Source: a virus. Taken from it: a stretch of DNA of 62,441 nucleotides. The stretch is taken from positions 1 through 62,441 of the IMG/VR virus record IMGVR_UViG_3300036853_000205, one strand, 5' to 3'. The notes under the pieces are model-generated. The model did no database searches and was not told where the DNA came from. It was given only the letters and a program-made list of their open reading frames with translations. Positions 38,697 through 46,633 of the stretch are shown piece by piece. The position numbers and the translations under genes were made by a program. How positions within the stretch are numbered: position 1 is the first letter of the stretch; each line of letters opens with the position of its first letter.

Positions 38697-39004
38697 CTGT
38701 CCAGTGCCCGGCAGCGGCCCTCGCCCCGGCGGCGGTGCTCTCCGCGGTAGTGGTCGCACTCGCAGAGATCCCCCGGGGCGGGCAGCGGTTGCGCTCGGGT
38801 GAGCCGGTCGATGATGTCGAGCAGGAAGGCTTCAAAGCTGGTGGTCTTCACACTTACTAGGGCCACGGCAGGCCGCATTCGTGAAGATGTGTGGCGCGGG
38901 TCACACCGACGATTTTGCCCAACGGCCCAGGAGGTGGTCTGCTGGGCGGGTAAGGCACCCGCCGCGCCGTCAATCGGCTCGCCGTCCAGCCCGTAGAACA
39001 TCAT
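38600..39004 (-). CDS. Zinc-binding small protein, end of the late block
   Basis: This 134-residue protein starts MMFYGLDGEPIDGAAGALP at ATG 39004, in an ATGA overlap. FEAFLLDIIDRLTRAQPLPAP is followed by CECDHYRGEHRRRGEGRC...YGIPCACPS, a C/H cluster common in actinophages. It ends with a repeated Asp/Gly/Pro tail (DPDGDPDGD). Function unknown. Confidence 0.68.
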   Translation of the reverse strand: MMFYGLDGEPIDGAAGALPAQQTTSWAVGQNRRCDPRHTSSRMRPAVALVSVKTTSFEAFLLDIIDRLTRAQPLPAPGDLCECDHYRGEHRRRGEGRCRALDSYGIPCACPSVEPVARDLFDPDGDPDGDRFRR

Positions 39005-39564
39005 GCTTCGCAACGAAACCGGCCGAGAGGCCCGATGTCGACAGCGGCGCAGATAAGACCCCGGAGGCGGGCCCGCTCGTCTGGGTAGAGGGCCCCTGTC
39101 AGTGCCTGAGGCCCGAAGATGGTGCCCGCCTTCGGGCCGGTCACGAAGTGGTGCCCGATCCACCGACGGCCGTCTCGGCACGCCGCGTACAGAGTCGTCA
39201 TCTCGATAGCGCTGGGATGCTCGTGCAGCCTGCGCTCGGGGCCCAGGATGCGGGCACGATTCTCGGTCACTTCGTTGCCGTCGGGCATGACGACGAAGAC
39301 CTCGCTCGCCAGCCCGGCGAACTGGATCACCGCCTTTTTCTCGCGTGCCTCCGCGACGGCTGCCATGACCGCGCGGGCGATGAACGCCGCGTCACTTGAC
39401 TCCGGCGCGATGGCGTAGATCGTGGTGGACAGCGAAGGAACGCCGAGCGCGGTTTCGGCGCCGGGCGCCGTGGTGGCGACGAGCAGATGATGCAGGACGG
39501 CACCCGGCTCGGAGTTCCCGAGTAGGCAGGCGAGGTACCCGTCAATGGTGTCCTGCGGGATCAC
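39001..39564 (-). CDS. Unknown protein of the distal late block
   Basis: This 187-residue protein starts at GTG 39564 overlapping the previous stop. It contains LSTTIYAIAPESSDAAFIARAVMAAVAEAREKKAVIQFAGLASEVFVVMPDGNEV and MTTLYAACRDGRRWIGHHFVTGPKAG, a well-formed alpha/beta protein. Neighbours include a Zn protein and a glycosidase-like gene. Function unknown. Confidence 0.65.
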   Translation of the reverse strand: MIPQDTIDGYLACLLGNSEPGAVLHHLLVATTAPGAETALGVPSLSTTIYAIAPESSDAAFIARAVMAAVAEAREKKAVIQFAGLASEVFVVMPDGNEVTENRARILGPERRLHEHPSAIEMTTLYAACRDGRRWIGHHFVTGPKAGTIFGPQALTGALYPDERARLRGLICAAVDIGPLGRFRCEA

Positions 39565-39968
39565 TCCGACACCCCCTGGGGCGCCGCAACAGTGTAGATG
39601 TTGGAATCAGCGCGAGTCGTCATCTGCAAGTGGTTGCGGCGCAGCCAGCGCTCGAAGCGACCGCGGAGGACGCTGGACATGACGATGGTGAACGTCTCGT
39701 CGCAGGCGGTGACGGGGGTGGGCGTCCCGTCGCCGTCGTCGCTTCGCAAGGTGTTGCGGCGCCTCCACTCGGGGTCGCGCAGGCGACGCCACAGTTCGCG
39801 TGCGGCTACACGGCTCGTCGGGTCGTAGCCGGTGCAGCGGCAGACGCCGTAGTCGTGCCCCACGGTGCCGAGGGCCAGACACTCCGGGTGTGCGTCTGTC
39901 TGGGCGCGGGGCGTCAACCCCATCGGCTCGCCGCAGACCAGACAGGAGTAGCCGACGGGGACGCTCAC
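39561..39968 (-). CDS. Zn-knuckle protein of the distal late block
   Basis: This 135-residue protein begins with CLVCGEPMGLTPRAQTDAHPECLALG and YGVCRCTGYDP (two Cys clusters), then a helical part (ARELWRRLRDPEWRRRN) and FTIVMSSVLRGRFERWLRRNHLQ. It is joined to neighbours by four-base overlaps. Function unknown. Confidence 0.65.
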   Translation of the reverse strand: MSVPVGYSCLVCGEPMGLTPRAQTDAHPECLALGTVGHDYGVCRCTGYDPTSRVAARELWRRLRDPEWRRRNTLRSDDGDGTPTPVTACDETFTIVMSSVLRGRFERWLRRNHLQMTTRADSNIYTVAAPQGVSE

Positions 39969-40945
39969 GACGCGCTCTCGCGGTTCACGGCGAACACCAC
40001 GGCGTCAAGAACCTGGGTGTAGGTGCCGGACGGGACGGTGCCGTCTCCGGCGCACAGCGGGCACCTGACGGGCGTGGGCGGGAGCGACGGGGGTTCCGCC
40101 GGCGGAAGCGCGGCAAAGGGCGTCAGGGCCGCGAAGAGGCGGTTGACGGCGGCCTGCCCCGCCGCGTCCAGCACGATCAGCGCGTCATCCTCCGTGCCGG
40201 GCGAGTTGAAGACGAGATAGAAGTCGGGCAGCGCGTCGGGTGCGAGCCCCGCCAGCCAGGCGCACTCATCGTCGATGGCGCTGGCGCGCACCAGGGACTC
40301 GGAGCTGTCCGCGATCCAGCCGCGCTCGCTGACGGCCCAGCGTGCCCCGGGCGGACGCGTGGCCTTCCATCGGCGCCAGGCGGTCGACGTGCCGAGAGTC
40401 ATGGTCAGCGGGAACGAGCGACCGCTGTACAGGTCGATGCTGTGGATGGATGCCTCAGTCACCCATTCCGTGGCCTCCTGGTCGGTCATGCCGCCGTCGC
40501 GGTAGGCGTAGCCGAGCGCTGCGTGACTGGTCAGGATGGTGGGGTCGACGCTCTTGAGCCAGCCGTGGACCTTGTTGAACAGCCGCACGAAGGTGGCGGG
40601 CGTCGTGAAAAACTTGCCGATGTCGTTCTCGGGCTCGTGCCAGATCACGATGACGGTGCAGTCCTGAAGGTTGTTATCGACTAGGTACCGGGCGAGCGCC
40701 AGCACGTGCGGGCGCCAGGCGCCAGACTGGACGTCGGCAGGCAGCGGCTTGAAGCTCCACACCACAGTCTTGCCCGCCGCCCACGCAGCGCCGCACCGGG
40801 CGGTGATCCGCTTGACGAGATCCTGCGCGCCAATGGGCTTCGTCTCGAACTCACGCGTCACCCCCATTTGCGGAAATGCGAAGACGGTGTGTCCCAACGT
40901 CGTGGGCTTCTTCCCGCGATAGTTCTCATGTACCCCGAGCCTCAC
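39965..40945 (-). CDS. Putative glycoside hydrolase-like TIM-barrel protein
   Basis: This 326-residue protein starts at GTG 40945 with GAGAGG upstream. Its segments recall GH-type barrels: RLGVHENYRGKKPTTLGHTVFAFPQMG, KTVVWSFKPLPADVQSGAW, TVIVIWHEPENDIGKFF (candidate acid/base Glu), LTSHAALGYAYRDGG, IDLYSG, ARWAVSERGWIAD (candidate nucleophile), LPDFYLVFNSPG. A Pro-rich hinge leads to CPLCAGDG. A role in degrading host surface polysaccharide is inferred. Confidence 0.5.
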   Translation of the reverse strand: MRLGVHENYRGKKPTTLGHTVFAFPQMGVTREFETKPIGAQDLVKRITARCGAAWAAGKTVVWSFKPLPADVQSGAWRPHVLALARYLVDNNLQDCTVIVIWHEPENDIGKFFTTPATFVRLFNKVHGWLKSVDPTILTSHAALGYAYRDGGMTDQEATEWVTEASIHSIDLYSGRSFPLTMTLGTSTAWRRWKATRPPGARWAVSERGWIADSSESLVRASAIDDECAWLAGLAPDALPDFYLVFNSPGTEDDALIVLDAAGQAAVNRLFAALTPFAALPPAEPPSLPPTPVRCPLCAGDGTVPSGTYTQVLDAVVFAVNRESAS

Positions 40946-40970
40946 TGCGCATCCTCTCGTTGGGGTTGAC

Positions 40971-41102
40971 CTACCAGTATTTGGCGATGAAGTGCCAAGC
41001 GGCGATGCCGCCTGCGATCCAGAAGCCCGACCCGAGCAGCGCGGCAGAACAAGCGAGCACGGTCCACGATCGTGGTGCACGTGGAAACTCGTGTCTGCTC
41101 AC
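40971..41102 (-). CDS. 43-residue membrane protein
   Basis: This short frame reads SRHEFPRAPRSWTVLACSAALLGSGFWIAGGIAAWHFIAKYW from GTG 41102, overlapping the previous stop. It has one transmembrane segment and a basic N-terminus. It could be a small lysis or accessory membrane protein. Confidence 0.6.
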   Translation of the reverse strand: MSRHEFPRAPRSWTVLACSAALLGSGFWIAGGIAAWHFIAKYW

Positions 41103-41242
41103 GGGTTCACCTCCCTGTTGCAGCGGACGCAGCGTCCGCGTGAGTCCATCTTGACGCGATGCCGTCGGCGCACCTCGCACTCGATCAGCCGTTCCCACAG
41201 ATCAGCGAGGGCCCCGTTCGCTGGCTCCTGGCAATGCTTCAT
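41099..41242 (-). CDS. 47-residue zinc-knuckle protein
   Basis: The frame from ATG 41242 reads MKHCQEPANGALADLWERLIECEVRRRHRV and ends GRCVRCNREV, a CxxC. It is coupled to the membrane mini-protein by GTGA. Small but well formed. Confidence 0.55.
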   Translation of the reverse strand: MKHCQEPANGALADLWERLIECEVRRRHRVKMDSRGRCVRCNREVNP

Positions 41243-41279
41243 GACCAGCCACGTTAACCCTGCCGGAGACACAAAAGAG

Positions 41280-41330
41280 CCGCCTCGCCGTACCCGATCC
41301 GGTGAAAGGATCAAGGGTCCAGCGAGGCGG
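41280..41330. terminator. Hairpin between small genes
   Basis: Arms 41280-41288 (ccgcctcgc) and 41322-41330 pair perfectly over 9 bp with an inner acccgatcc/ggatcaagggt pairing. attttg follows on the + strand and caaaag lies upstream, so it may terminate in either direction. Confidence 0.6.
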
Positions 41331-41392
41331 ACTCATTTTGCGTACCCCCCAGCACGCACGATCACTCTACCCTGACGCACGGGCGGGGATCG

Positions 41393-41560
41393 TCAGCGCC
41401 GTCGCGATTCCTGATGGGAGCGAACGCGGCGCGGCGAGGTGATGTGGAGGCGGTTGCAGTTGGGGCAGCCGTGGCAGCCGTGGACTATCAGCGGGGGTGC
41501 GGTTTCCAGCACCCACAGAAGTCGGTCGCCGATTTCCAGTGGAACAACGCGGTGATGCAT
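41393..41560 (-). CDS. 55-residue Cys/His protein
   Basis: The frame from ATG 41560 (MHHRVVPLEIGDRLLWVLETAPPLIVHGCHGCPNCNRLHI) has GGAAGGAACC upstream. CHGCPNC is a zinc-type motif. The tail is basic. Function unknown. Confidence 0.6.
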   Translation of the reverse strand: MHHRVVPLEIGDRLLWVLETAPPLIVHGCHGCPNCNRLHITSPRRVRSHQESRRR

Positions 41561-41660
41561 GAGTTGGTTCCTTCCGAACCGGGGTCTTGGGCTCGCTTGC
41601 AAGCGGAAAAAGCGTGCCCGGTGCGGCTCGGCGGCGGCAAGGGACGCCACCCGATCGGGG

Positions 41661-41948
41661 TCACTCGAAAGAGGTGGCGCTTTCGATGGCAGGCGCAAGG
41701 CCGCTCGGCTTCCACAGCGCGTGATACATGACCAGGGCGGCACCGGTCACCAGAATGGCCGTAGCGCGCCAGTTGTCGAAGGTGAGTGTCCCGTGTAGTG
41801 CGCAGAGCAGAGCGGCGGCGCCGAGGCACAGCCCGAACGCGACGATGCCTCGCAGCTTGGGCCCCCAGCTCGACTGGTTGACGAGGGCGATCAGGAACGG
41901 CATCGCTACGCCACCGATGGCGAGGTCGACGCTGGCAGTCTCGGGCAT
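41661..41948 (-). CDS. Holin-like membrane protein
   Basis: This 95-residue protein has three hydrophobic segments (VDLAIGGVAMPFLIALVN, GIVAFGLCLGAAALLCALHG, ATAILVTGAALVMYHALW) and a short polar tail. Size, topology and place near the endolysin fit a phage holin. The neighbour at 41970-42527 is a second membrane protein, so lysis may use both. Confidence 0.65.
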   Translation of the reverse strand: MPETASVDLAIGGVAMPFLIALVNQSSWGPKLRGIVAFGLCLGAAALLCALHGTLTFDNWRATAILVTGAALVMYHALWKPSGLAPAIESATSFE

Positions 41949-41969
41949 GATGATCCCTTTCGAAGGGTT

Positions 41970-42527
41970 TCAGTGCGTGGCGAGCGCGATGGCGAAGTTG
42001 ACCACAAGGACGATCACCGAGACCCCGGCAAGCAGATAGCCCCAGCCGGATTGCAGTCCCGACGAACGACCGGCGGTGGTAGTCGCACCGAGCTTGAGGT
42101 CGTCGACCTTTTCAGAGATCGAGTTCAGTCGGGCCTCCGCCTCGGACCGGGGGATGAACGTCGCTGTCTGGTCGGTCAGGGTCTCCCGAAAGGCGTTGAC
42201 GGAGTCGAATCGTTTTTCTGACGCCTGCTCGGCTTTCATGGTGGCCTTCTCGGCGGCGACGAGCGCTGTCTGAACCGCCTCCTTCTGTGCGGCAAGGGCC
42301 GCGTCGAGCGCTTTGGTCTGCGCGTCGAAACGCTGCTGGTAGCGCAGGTCGGTGTCGATGAAGCGCTGGGCGATGTACTCCTTGAGGTCGGAGTGCGAGG
42401 TGTCGAAGCGTCGGTCCAGGGTGGCGACCAGGCCGGTGACGTGTTCCATCACACGGTCGCCGAGAGTCGCTGTCACCTTTTGGTCCGACGGCATTGGCGG
42501 TTGCGGGGGCAATGGCGGCAGGGACAT
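41970..42527 (-). CDS. Coiled-coil protein with C-terminal membrane anchor
   Basis: This 185-residue protein (MSLPPLPPQPPMPSDQKVTATLGDRV) has a long coiled coil (DLRYQQRFDAQTKALDAALAAQKEAVQTALVAAEKATMKAEQASEKRF) and a final transmembrane segment (GWGYLLAGVSVIVLVVNFAIALA). Proteins of this pattern are usual in actinophage lysis regions and may act as holin partners. The longer upstream frame is shadow sequence. Confidence 0.7.
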   Translation of the reverse strand: MSLPPLPPQPPMPSDQKVTATLGDRVMEHVTGLVATLDRRFDTSHSDLKEYIAQRFIDTDLRYQQRFDAQTKALDAALAAQKEAVQTALVAAEKATMKAEQASEKRFDSVNAFRETLTDQTATFIPRSEAEARLNSISEKVDDLKLGATTTAGRSSGLQSGWGYLLAGVSVIVLVVNFAIALATH

Positions 42528-42591
42528 GGCGCTCCTCTCGCTTGTGGTGGGTGGGGGCGTAACCGGGTGGGGCGTCAGTCGTTGTCCCGGC

Positions 42592-43242
42592 ATGGACATG
42601 ATCACCTTGGACACGAAGCGCATTCGTGACATCCGCCCTGAGGTGTTGGACAGCGATGGCCGGATGCGTGTGCTCCCGGCGGCGTACTGGGCCAACACGA
42701 CGGTGCTCGAACGCGCGTTGTTCGGGCACCGCAACGGCATCTACTCGTTCCCGACGACGGAGCTGGTCCACTACCTGCGCAAGGTGATCGGCGACCGTCG
42801 GGCGATTGAGATCGGTGCTGGCCACGGCGTGCTGGCGCAGGCGTTGGAAATCCCGGCCACCGACAGCTATCAACAGGACAAGCAGCCCTACCGGCTGGTG
42901 TACGAGGCCACGGGGCAACCGCGCGTGCGGTACGGGCCGAACGTCATCGACTGCGACGCGAGCCGCGCCGTGCGGCTCTTCAAGCCGGAGGTGGTAATCG
43001 GCTGCTGGGTCACGCACGTCTTCGACCCGGCTCGGCCCGGGGCGAAGGGAAACGAGGCGGGCGTGGATGAGGAGGACATCCTGCACAACACCCAGACGTA
43101 CGTCGCGATTGGAGACTCGCACGTTCACCGGCACAAAAAGATCTGGGGTCGCTCGCACACGCTTGACTGCCCGCCGTTTCTGTACTCGCGGGCCCACAAC
43201 GGGAGCCGTCAGTTCATCGCGACGTGGCCGGGGCAGGGCTGA
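42592..43242 (+). CDS. SAM-methyltransferase-like protein, rightward island
   Basis: This 216-residue protein (MDMITLDTKRIRDIRPEVLDSDGRMRVLP) contains motif I-like RAIEIGAGHGVLAQAL, VIDCDASRAV, KPEVVIGCWVTHVFDP, and DILHNTQTYVAIGDSHVH...KIWGRSHTLDCPP. It looks like a Rossmann methyltransferase with unknown target. It reads against all its late neighbours and ends inside a perfect 16-bp hairpin, consistent with an inserted moron gene. Confidence 0.65.
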   Translation: MDMITLDTKRIRDIRPEVLDSDGRMRVLPAAYWANTTVLERALFGHRNGIYSFPTTELVHYLRKVIGDRRAIEIGAGHGVLAQALEIPATDSYQQDKQPYRLVYEATGQPRVRYGPNVIDCDASRAVRLFKPEVVIGCWVTHVFDPARPGAKGNEAGVDEEDILHNTQTYVAIGDSHVHRHKKIWGRSHTLDCPPFLYSRAHNGSRQFIATWPGQG

Positions 43243-43273
43243 GACTCACCCGCGCGGGAGTCTCAGCCCTGCC
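43232..43273. terminator. Perfect 16-bp hairpin
   Basis: Arms 43232-43247 (ggcagggctgagactc) and 43258-43273 pair perfectly around acccgcgcgg. The left arm contains the stop of the methyltransferase-like gene. There is no T-run, but the stability suggests a terminator insulating the island. Confidence 0.7.
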
Positions 43274-43325
43274 AGCTCCGGTGCGCGCCCGTCACCGCCA
43301 GGCGTGGTTGCGCGTTGGGGCATGT

Positions 43326-43535
43326 GTGACCCGACGATTTGGCCCCAAGCAAGCTGACCACCCCAGTGTCGGCGACGTGTGCCGCGCTTGTTCCGAGCTG
43401 TTCGACGTGGGCGACTTCACGGCGCTGATACCGCTAGGGCCCGGCGGCGACCCGGAAGCGCGCAAGGCACGCGATGAGGGGCGCGCGTACAACGCAGTAG
43501 CGATCGAGATCCACTACGAGTGCGCTGACCACTAG
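43326..43535 (+). CDS. Small conserved actinophage protein
   Basis: This 69-residue protein from GTG 43326 reads VGDVCRACSELFDVGDFTALIPLGPGGDPEARKARDEGRAYNAVAIEIHYECADH. This pattern (CxxC, LIPLGPG, EAR, AYNAVA.E.H..C) is widespread in actinobacterial phages. It converges on the endolysin stop. Function unknown. Confidence 0.7.
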   Translation: MTRRFGPKQADHPSVGDVCRACSELFDVGDFTALIPLGPGGDPEARKARDEGRAYNAVAIEIHYECADH

Positions 43536-44320
43536 CCGAGCGGGCGGCTCCACGGCAGCGGCCACGTCGTGGGCCCGATGTCACCGTCGACCGCGACCCG
43601 GCACACCTTCTGGAAGCGGCGCACCACGTCCTCGGTCTTGGGTCCGAACAGGCCGTCAGCGGTGCCGAGCGAGCGCCAGCCGCGTGCGATCATGCGCGCC
43701 TGCCACAGCCGCACCGCCGGGTCGGGGCGCGCCGAGCCGTGCACCTGTTGCAGCACGCGGCCCGGGTAGAACGGCACCCGGACATGCGACGTGGATGGCT
43801 TGACGCCGATACTGATCAGGTACTCCGCGACCGTTTCCCCGCGCAGGGCGGACAGGATCGCCTTGTAGGCGGCTGCGCAAAGAATGTAGCGGCGGCGCAG
43901 CTCCAGGTGAAGGTGCCACCTGTGGTCGCTGCTGGCGCGGCTCATGGTGCGGGTGATGAAGTCGTAGCGGGTGGCGTCGCCGCTGCCGAGCCAGCCATTG
44001 AAAGCGTTGATGTACTTGCGTCGCGGGTCGCTGCGGTTGGTGAACACGGCGACGAGTCGACGCGTCGCCAGCACCATGTCCGTGCGGTTCATGCTCATGT
44101 CGATGGCCGAGGCAGCGTCGTCAGGGCCGTTGCCGGGCCGGTCGTCGCGGCGCACCACGCTGAAGTTGGTAGCCGGTTGGCAGCGGCGGCAAATGTGGTA
44201 GCCGCCGCGTAGCTGGTGCGCCCGGTCGCCGCAGATGCCGCTGCACACCGCCGAGCGGAAGCTGTCCTCGAACGACTGGGCGAACTGCCGGGTTGCCGGG
44301 TAGGCGACGGTGGCTTTCAT
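43532..44320 (-). CDS. Endolysin with C-terminal peptidoglycan-binding domain
   Basis: This 262-residue protein has an N-terminal peptidase-like domain with GGYHICRRCQPATNFSVVRRDD, DAASAIDMSM and HRWHLHLELRRR. The His/Asp/His set resembles M15/hedgehog-type DD-peptidases. The C-terminal domain LWQARMIARGWRSLGTADGLFGPKTEDVVRRFQKVCRVAVDGDIGPTTW is a PG_binding_1 domain. It would cut peptidoglycan at lysis and is close to holin-like genes. ATGA links it to the upstream gene. Confidence 0.78.
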   Translation of the reverse strand: MKATVAYPATRQFAQSFEDSFRSAVCSGICGDRAHQLRGGYHICRRCQPATNFSVVRRDDRPGNGPDDAASAIDMSMNRTDMVLATRRLVAVFTNRSDPRRKYINAFNGWLGSGDATRYDFITRTMSRASSDHRWHLHLELRRRYILCAAAYKAILSALRGETVAEYLISIGVKPSTSHVRVPFYPGRVLQQVHGSARPDPAVRLWQARMIARGWRSLGTADGLFGPKTEDVVRRFQKVCRVAVDGDIGPTTWPLPWSRPLG

Positions 44321-44730
44321 GTGACCACCGGGCCTTCAGGGTCGAAGGCGAGCACGTCGAAGCTGATGCCTTCGGCTGCGGGCCTCACGCTCTCGATGTC
44401 AACGACGTCGGTGGCGTTGCTGTGCAGGGCGTGGAATTCGTCGGGCCGCAGGGGGTCTGCGGCGTACAGCCACATGCGCCTGCCGGGCTTGTCGTACAGC
44501 AGGAATCCGTCGGGGAACCGGACGGCGACTGCGCGCCCATCGTACGGGCCACCTCGGCAGACTCCGCTGAAAGCGGGCTCGCGCGGCACGTAGACATCGG
44601 CGTCAAGCGGATCAATCTCCGCCTCGCCTTCGGGCATCAGCCGGGACAGCACCGGACCGTCGTCATCGACCTCCGCGGCGAGGTCGTCGTCGGGGTCAAC
44701 AGCCGGCGGGGACGCCGGAATATCAGACAT
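44317..44730 (-). CDS. Acidic small protein between tail and endolysin genes
   Basis: This 137-residue protein has an acidic N-terminus (AVDPDDDLAAEVDDDG) and a beta domain (GVCRGGPYDGRAVAVRFPDGFLLYDKPGRRMWLYAAD). It follows the minor tail genes and is coupled to the endolysin by ATGA. Probably tail-associated; no family named. Confidence 0.65.
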   Translation of the reverse strand: MSDIPASPPAVDPDDDLAAEVDDDGPVLSRLMPEGEAEIDPLDADVYVPREPAFSGVCRGGPYDGRAVAVRFPDGFLLYDKPGRRMWLYAADPLRPDEFHALHSNATDVVDIESVRPAAEGISFDVLAFDPEGPVVT

Positions 44731-44749
44731 GTGGCTCCCTCATGGAAAG

Positions 44750-45190
44750 TCAGGCCGCGTCGAAGCGCCACGCGACGTCGGAGGTATCGGTGTTCTGCGA
44801 GGCGAGAATCGTGAATCCGGTGCCCGGAGTGCGCGCGGACACCGTCAGCGCCGACGGGACGGTGACCGTGCCAAGGTTCTGTGCGTTCAGCCGGATGCGG
44901 GACAAGGCGGTGACCGACGGCTCAGCGATAACGGCGGTACCGGCGACCAGCGTGACCAGCCCCGAGACCACGCCGGGTGTCGCCGGGACCAGCGACACCC
45001 ATCCGGTGCCGTCGTGGCGGAGGTGCCCGACGCCGGTCACGAAGCAGATCTGGCCTTCGACTGCGCCGCCCATCTGCGCGTCGCGCTCGACTGTGCTCAC
45101 GAAGCGGCAGACGACCTGCCCGACGAGGTATCCGTTGACGTCGTCGCTGTTGAGAAAGTCGTCATCGGTCCAGGTGCGATACCCGGCCAT
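44750..45190 (-). CDS. Minor tail protein
   Basis: This 146-residue protein (MAGYRTWTDDDFLNSDDVNGYLVGQVVCRFVSTVERDAQ) opens like many actinophage distal tail proteins, then has GQICFVTGVGHLRHDGTGWVSLVPATP and a beta-rich C-terminus with TLVAGTAVIAEPSVTALSRIRLNAQNLGTV, resembling trimeric fibre tips. Start and upstream stop overlap as TGATG. Confidence 0.72.
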   Translation of the reverse strand: MAGYRTWTDDDFLNSDDVNGYLVGQVVCRFVSTVERDAQMGGAVEGQICFVTGVGHLRHDGTGWVSLVPATPGVVSGLVTLVAGTAVIAEPSVTALSRIRLNAQNLGTVTVPSALTVSARTPGTGFTILASQNTDTSDVAWRFDAA

Positions 45191-46632
45191 CAGGGTCTCC
45201 TCGCTGCGATCGGCACGGCCGGGAACTGGAAGTCGACGCTGGCCCGGAAACCCTGCGGGGTGAAGGTGAGCGTGACGTGCTGCACCGGGGCGGGCGGCAG
45301 GCCCCCGTAGACGGGCAGCCGATCGGGAATGCGCCACCGGGAGCGGACCAGCCGCACATCGTCGGCGACGAGGTCCGCCGCGCCGGTGACGGTGACGGCG
45401 CCCGCGTTGGTGGCGAGCACGACATCGGTTGCGGTGTTGGCGGTGGACGCCGCGTGGTACAGGCTGTTGCCGTCCGCCGCCGTCCAGCCGGGGGGCAGTG
45501 GCACCGCCGGATCGACCATTTCGATTGTGGTGGGGCCGGTGATGCGTACTGCCCGTTTGACCCGCGACGAGAAGATCCGCACGAGATTCAGCAGGGTGTC
45601 CTCGCCGGTGTCCAACGTGGGCTGTATGACGCCCGGATCAAAGGGATCGGTAGGCAGGATTCCCGGGTCCGTCCACACGTCGGGCGGCGGCGGGGTGTAC
45701 TTGTTGGGGTCGTTGGTGGGCGCCTGTACGACGGATTTGGCGCCGGTCAGCCAGAGTTGGTACTGCTGAAAACCGACGACGCCGTTCGACGGCACGGCCG
45801 GGTACTGCGATCCGCCGGGCTGACCCACGAGTCCGATCTGGATATAGATCAGGTCGTGGGCCTGCACGCTCGCCGTAGTCTCGGCCGGGTTGCCGTTCAA
45901 CGACGACAACAGCGTCAGCACGCCGTCCGTCCCGGCCCGGTACACCGACACGCCCACGTCCTGGAAGTTCTCGGGTGTGGTGAAGGCGGTGGCGTGCAGC
46001 GTCGTGTCCGACAACGGCTCGTACTTCCACCAGGCGGTACCGAGCCGGATCAGCGACTGGTCGTCAATCGCCGCCAAACTGTGCGTGAAGCCGTAGTTGA
46101 ACACGGTCGGGGATTTGTAGGTCTGCCCGTCCGCCGCGATGATGACGTCAAACGCGTCGTCGCGCAGGTCGTTGGACTGCGTCGACGCGTAGTCGACTTC
46201 GAGAACGATGTCTTGACCGAAGCCACGTCCGTCGTTTGCGATGCCGCCGCTGCCGACGAGCAGATAGTAGGTCTGCCCCGACACCAGGAAGAACTTCAGG
46301 GCGGCTGTGCAGGTGAAGTAGTCAGGGTCAGGCGGCGCAGGCGATCCGACGCCGAGCGACACAGCCTCGTAATAGCCATAGGCGCCGGGCGCCTTGTCGA
46401 GATTGACGAGTGCGAGAGTGACGCCCTGATAGGTGCCCGTGGCGTAGAACGCTACGTCACGGCCTTCACCGACAATGCTGTAGACGACGATGTTGCCGCC
46501 ATAGGTGGGGCTGACGTGGTGCAACGGCTCGCTGTCGCCACCGTCCGGCAGGGCCGTGACGAAGTCGGAGCTGTACGAAACGATGAACGGCAAGACGTCG
46601 ATCGACTCGCCGGGCCAGTAGTGCTCGGGCAT
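45190..46632 (-). CDS. Minor tail protein
   Basis: This 480-residue protein (MPEHYWPGESIDVLPFIVSYSSDFVTALPDGG) has several beta-sandwich-like segments (VVYSIVGEGRDVAFYATGTY, GQTYYLLVGSGG, SLIRLGTAWWKYEPL), a Pro-rich hinge (NKYTPPPPDVWTDPGILPTDPFDPG) and a C-terminal domain ending QHVTLTFTPQGFRASVDFQFPAVP. Possibly receptor-binding or adhesion. Identification rests on position and composition. Confidence 0.72.
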   Translation of the reverse strand: MPEHYWPGESIDVLPFIVSYSSDFVTALPDGGDSEPLHHVSPTYGGNIVVYSIVGEGRDVAFYATGTYQGVTLALVNLDKAPGAYGYYEAVSLGVGSPAPPDPDYFTCTAALKFFLVSGQTYYLLVGSGGIANDGRGFGQDIVLEVDYASTQSNDLRDDAFDVIIAADGQTYKSPTVFNYGFTHSLAAIDDQSLIRLGTAWWKYEPLSDTTLHATAFTTPENFQDVGVSVYRAGTDGVLTLLSSLNGNPAETTASVQAHDLIYIQIGLVGQPGGSQYPAVPSNGVVGFQQYQLWLTGAKSVVQAPTNDPNKYTPPPPDVWTDPGILPTDPFDPGVIQPTLDTGEDTLLNLVRIFSSRVKRAVRITGPTTIEMVDPAVPLPPGWTAADGNSLYHAASTANTATDVVLATNAGAVTVTGAADLVADDVRLVRSRWRIPDRLPVYGGLPPAPVQHVTLTFTPQGFRASVDFQFPAVPIAARRP

Positions 46633-46633
46633 G

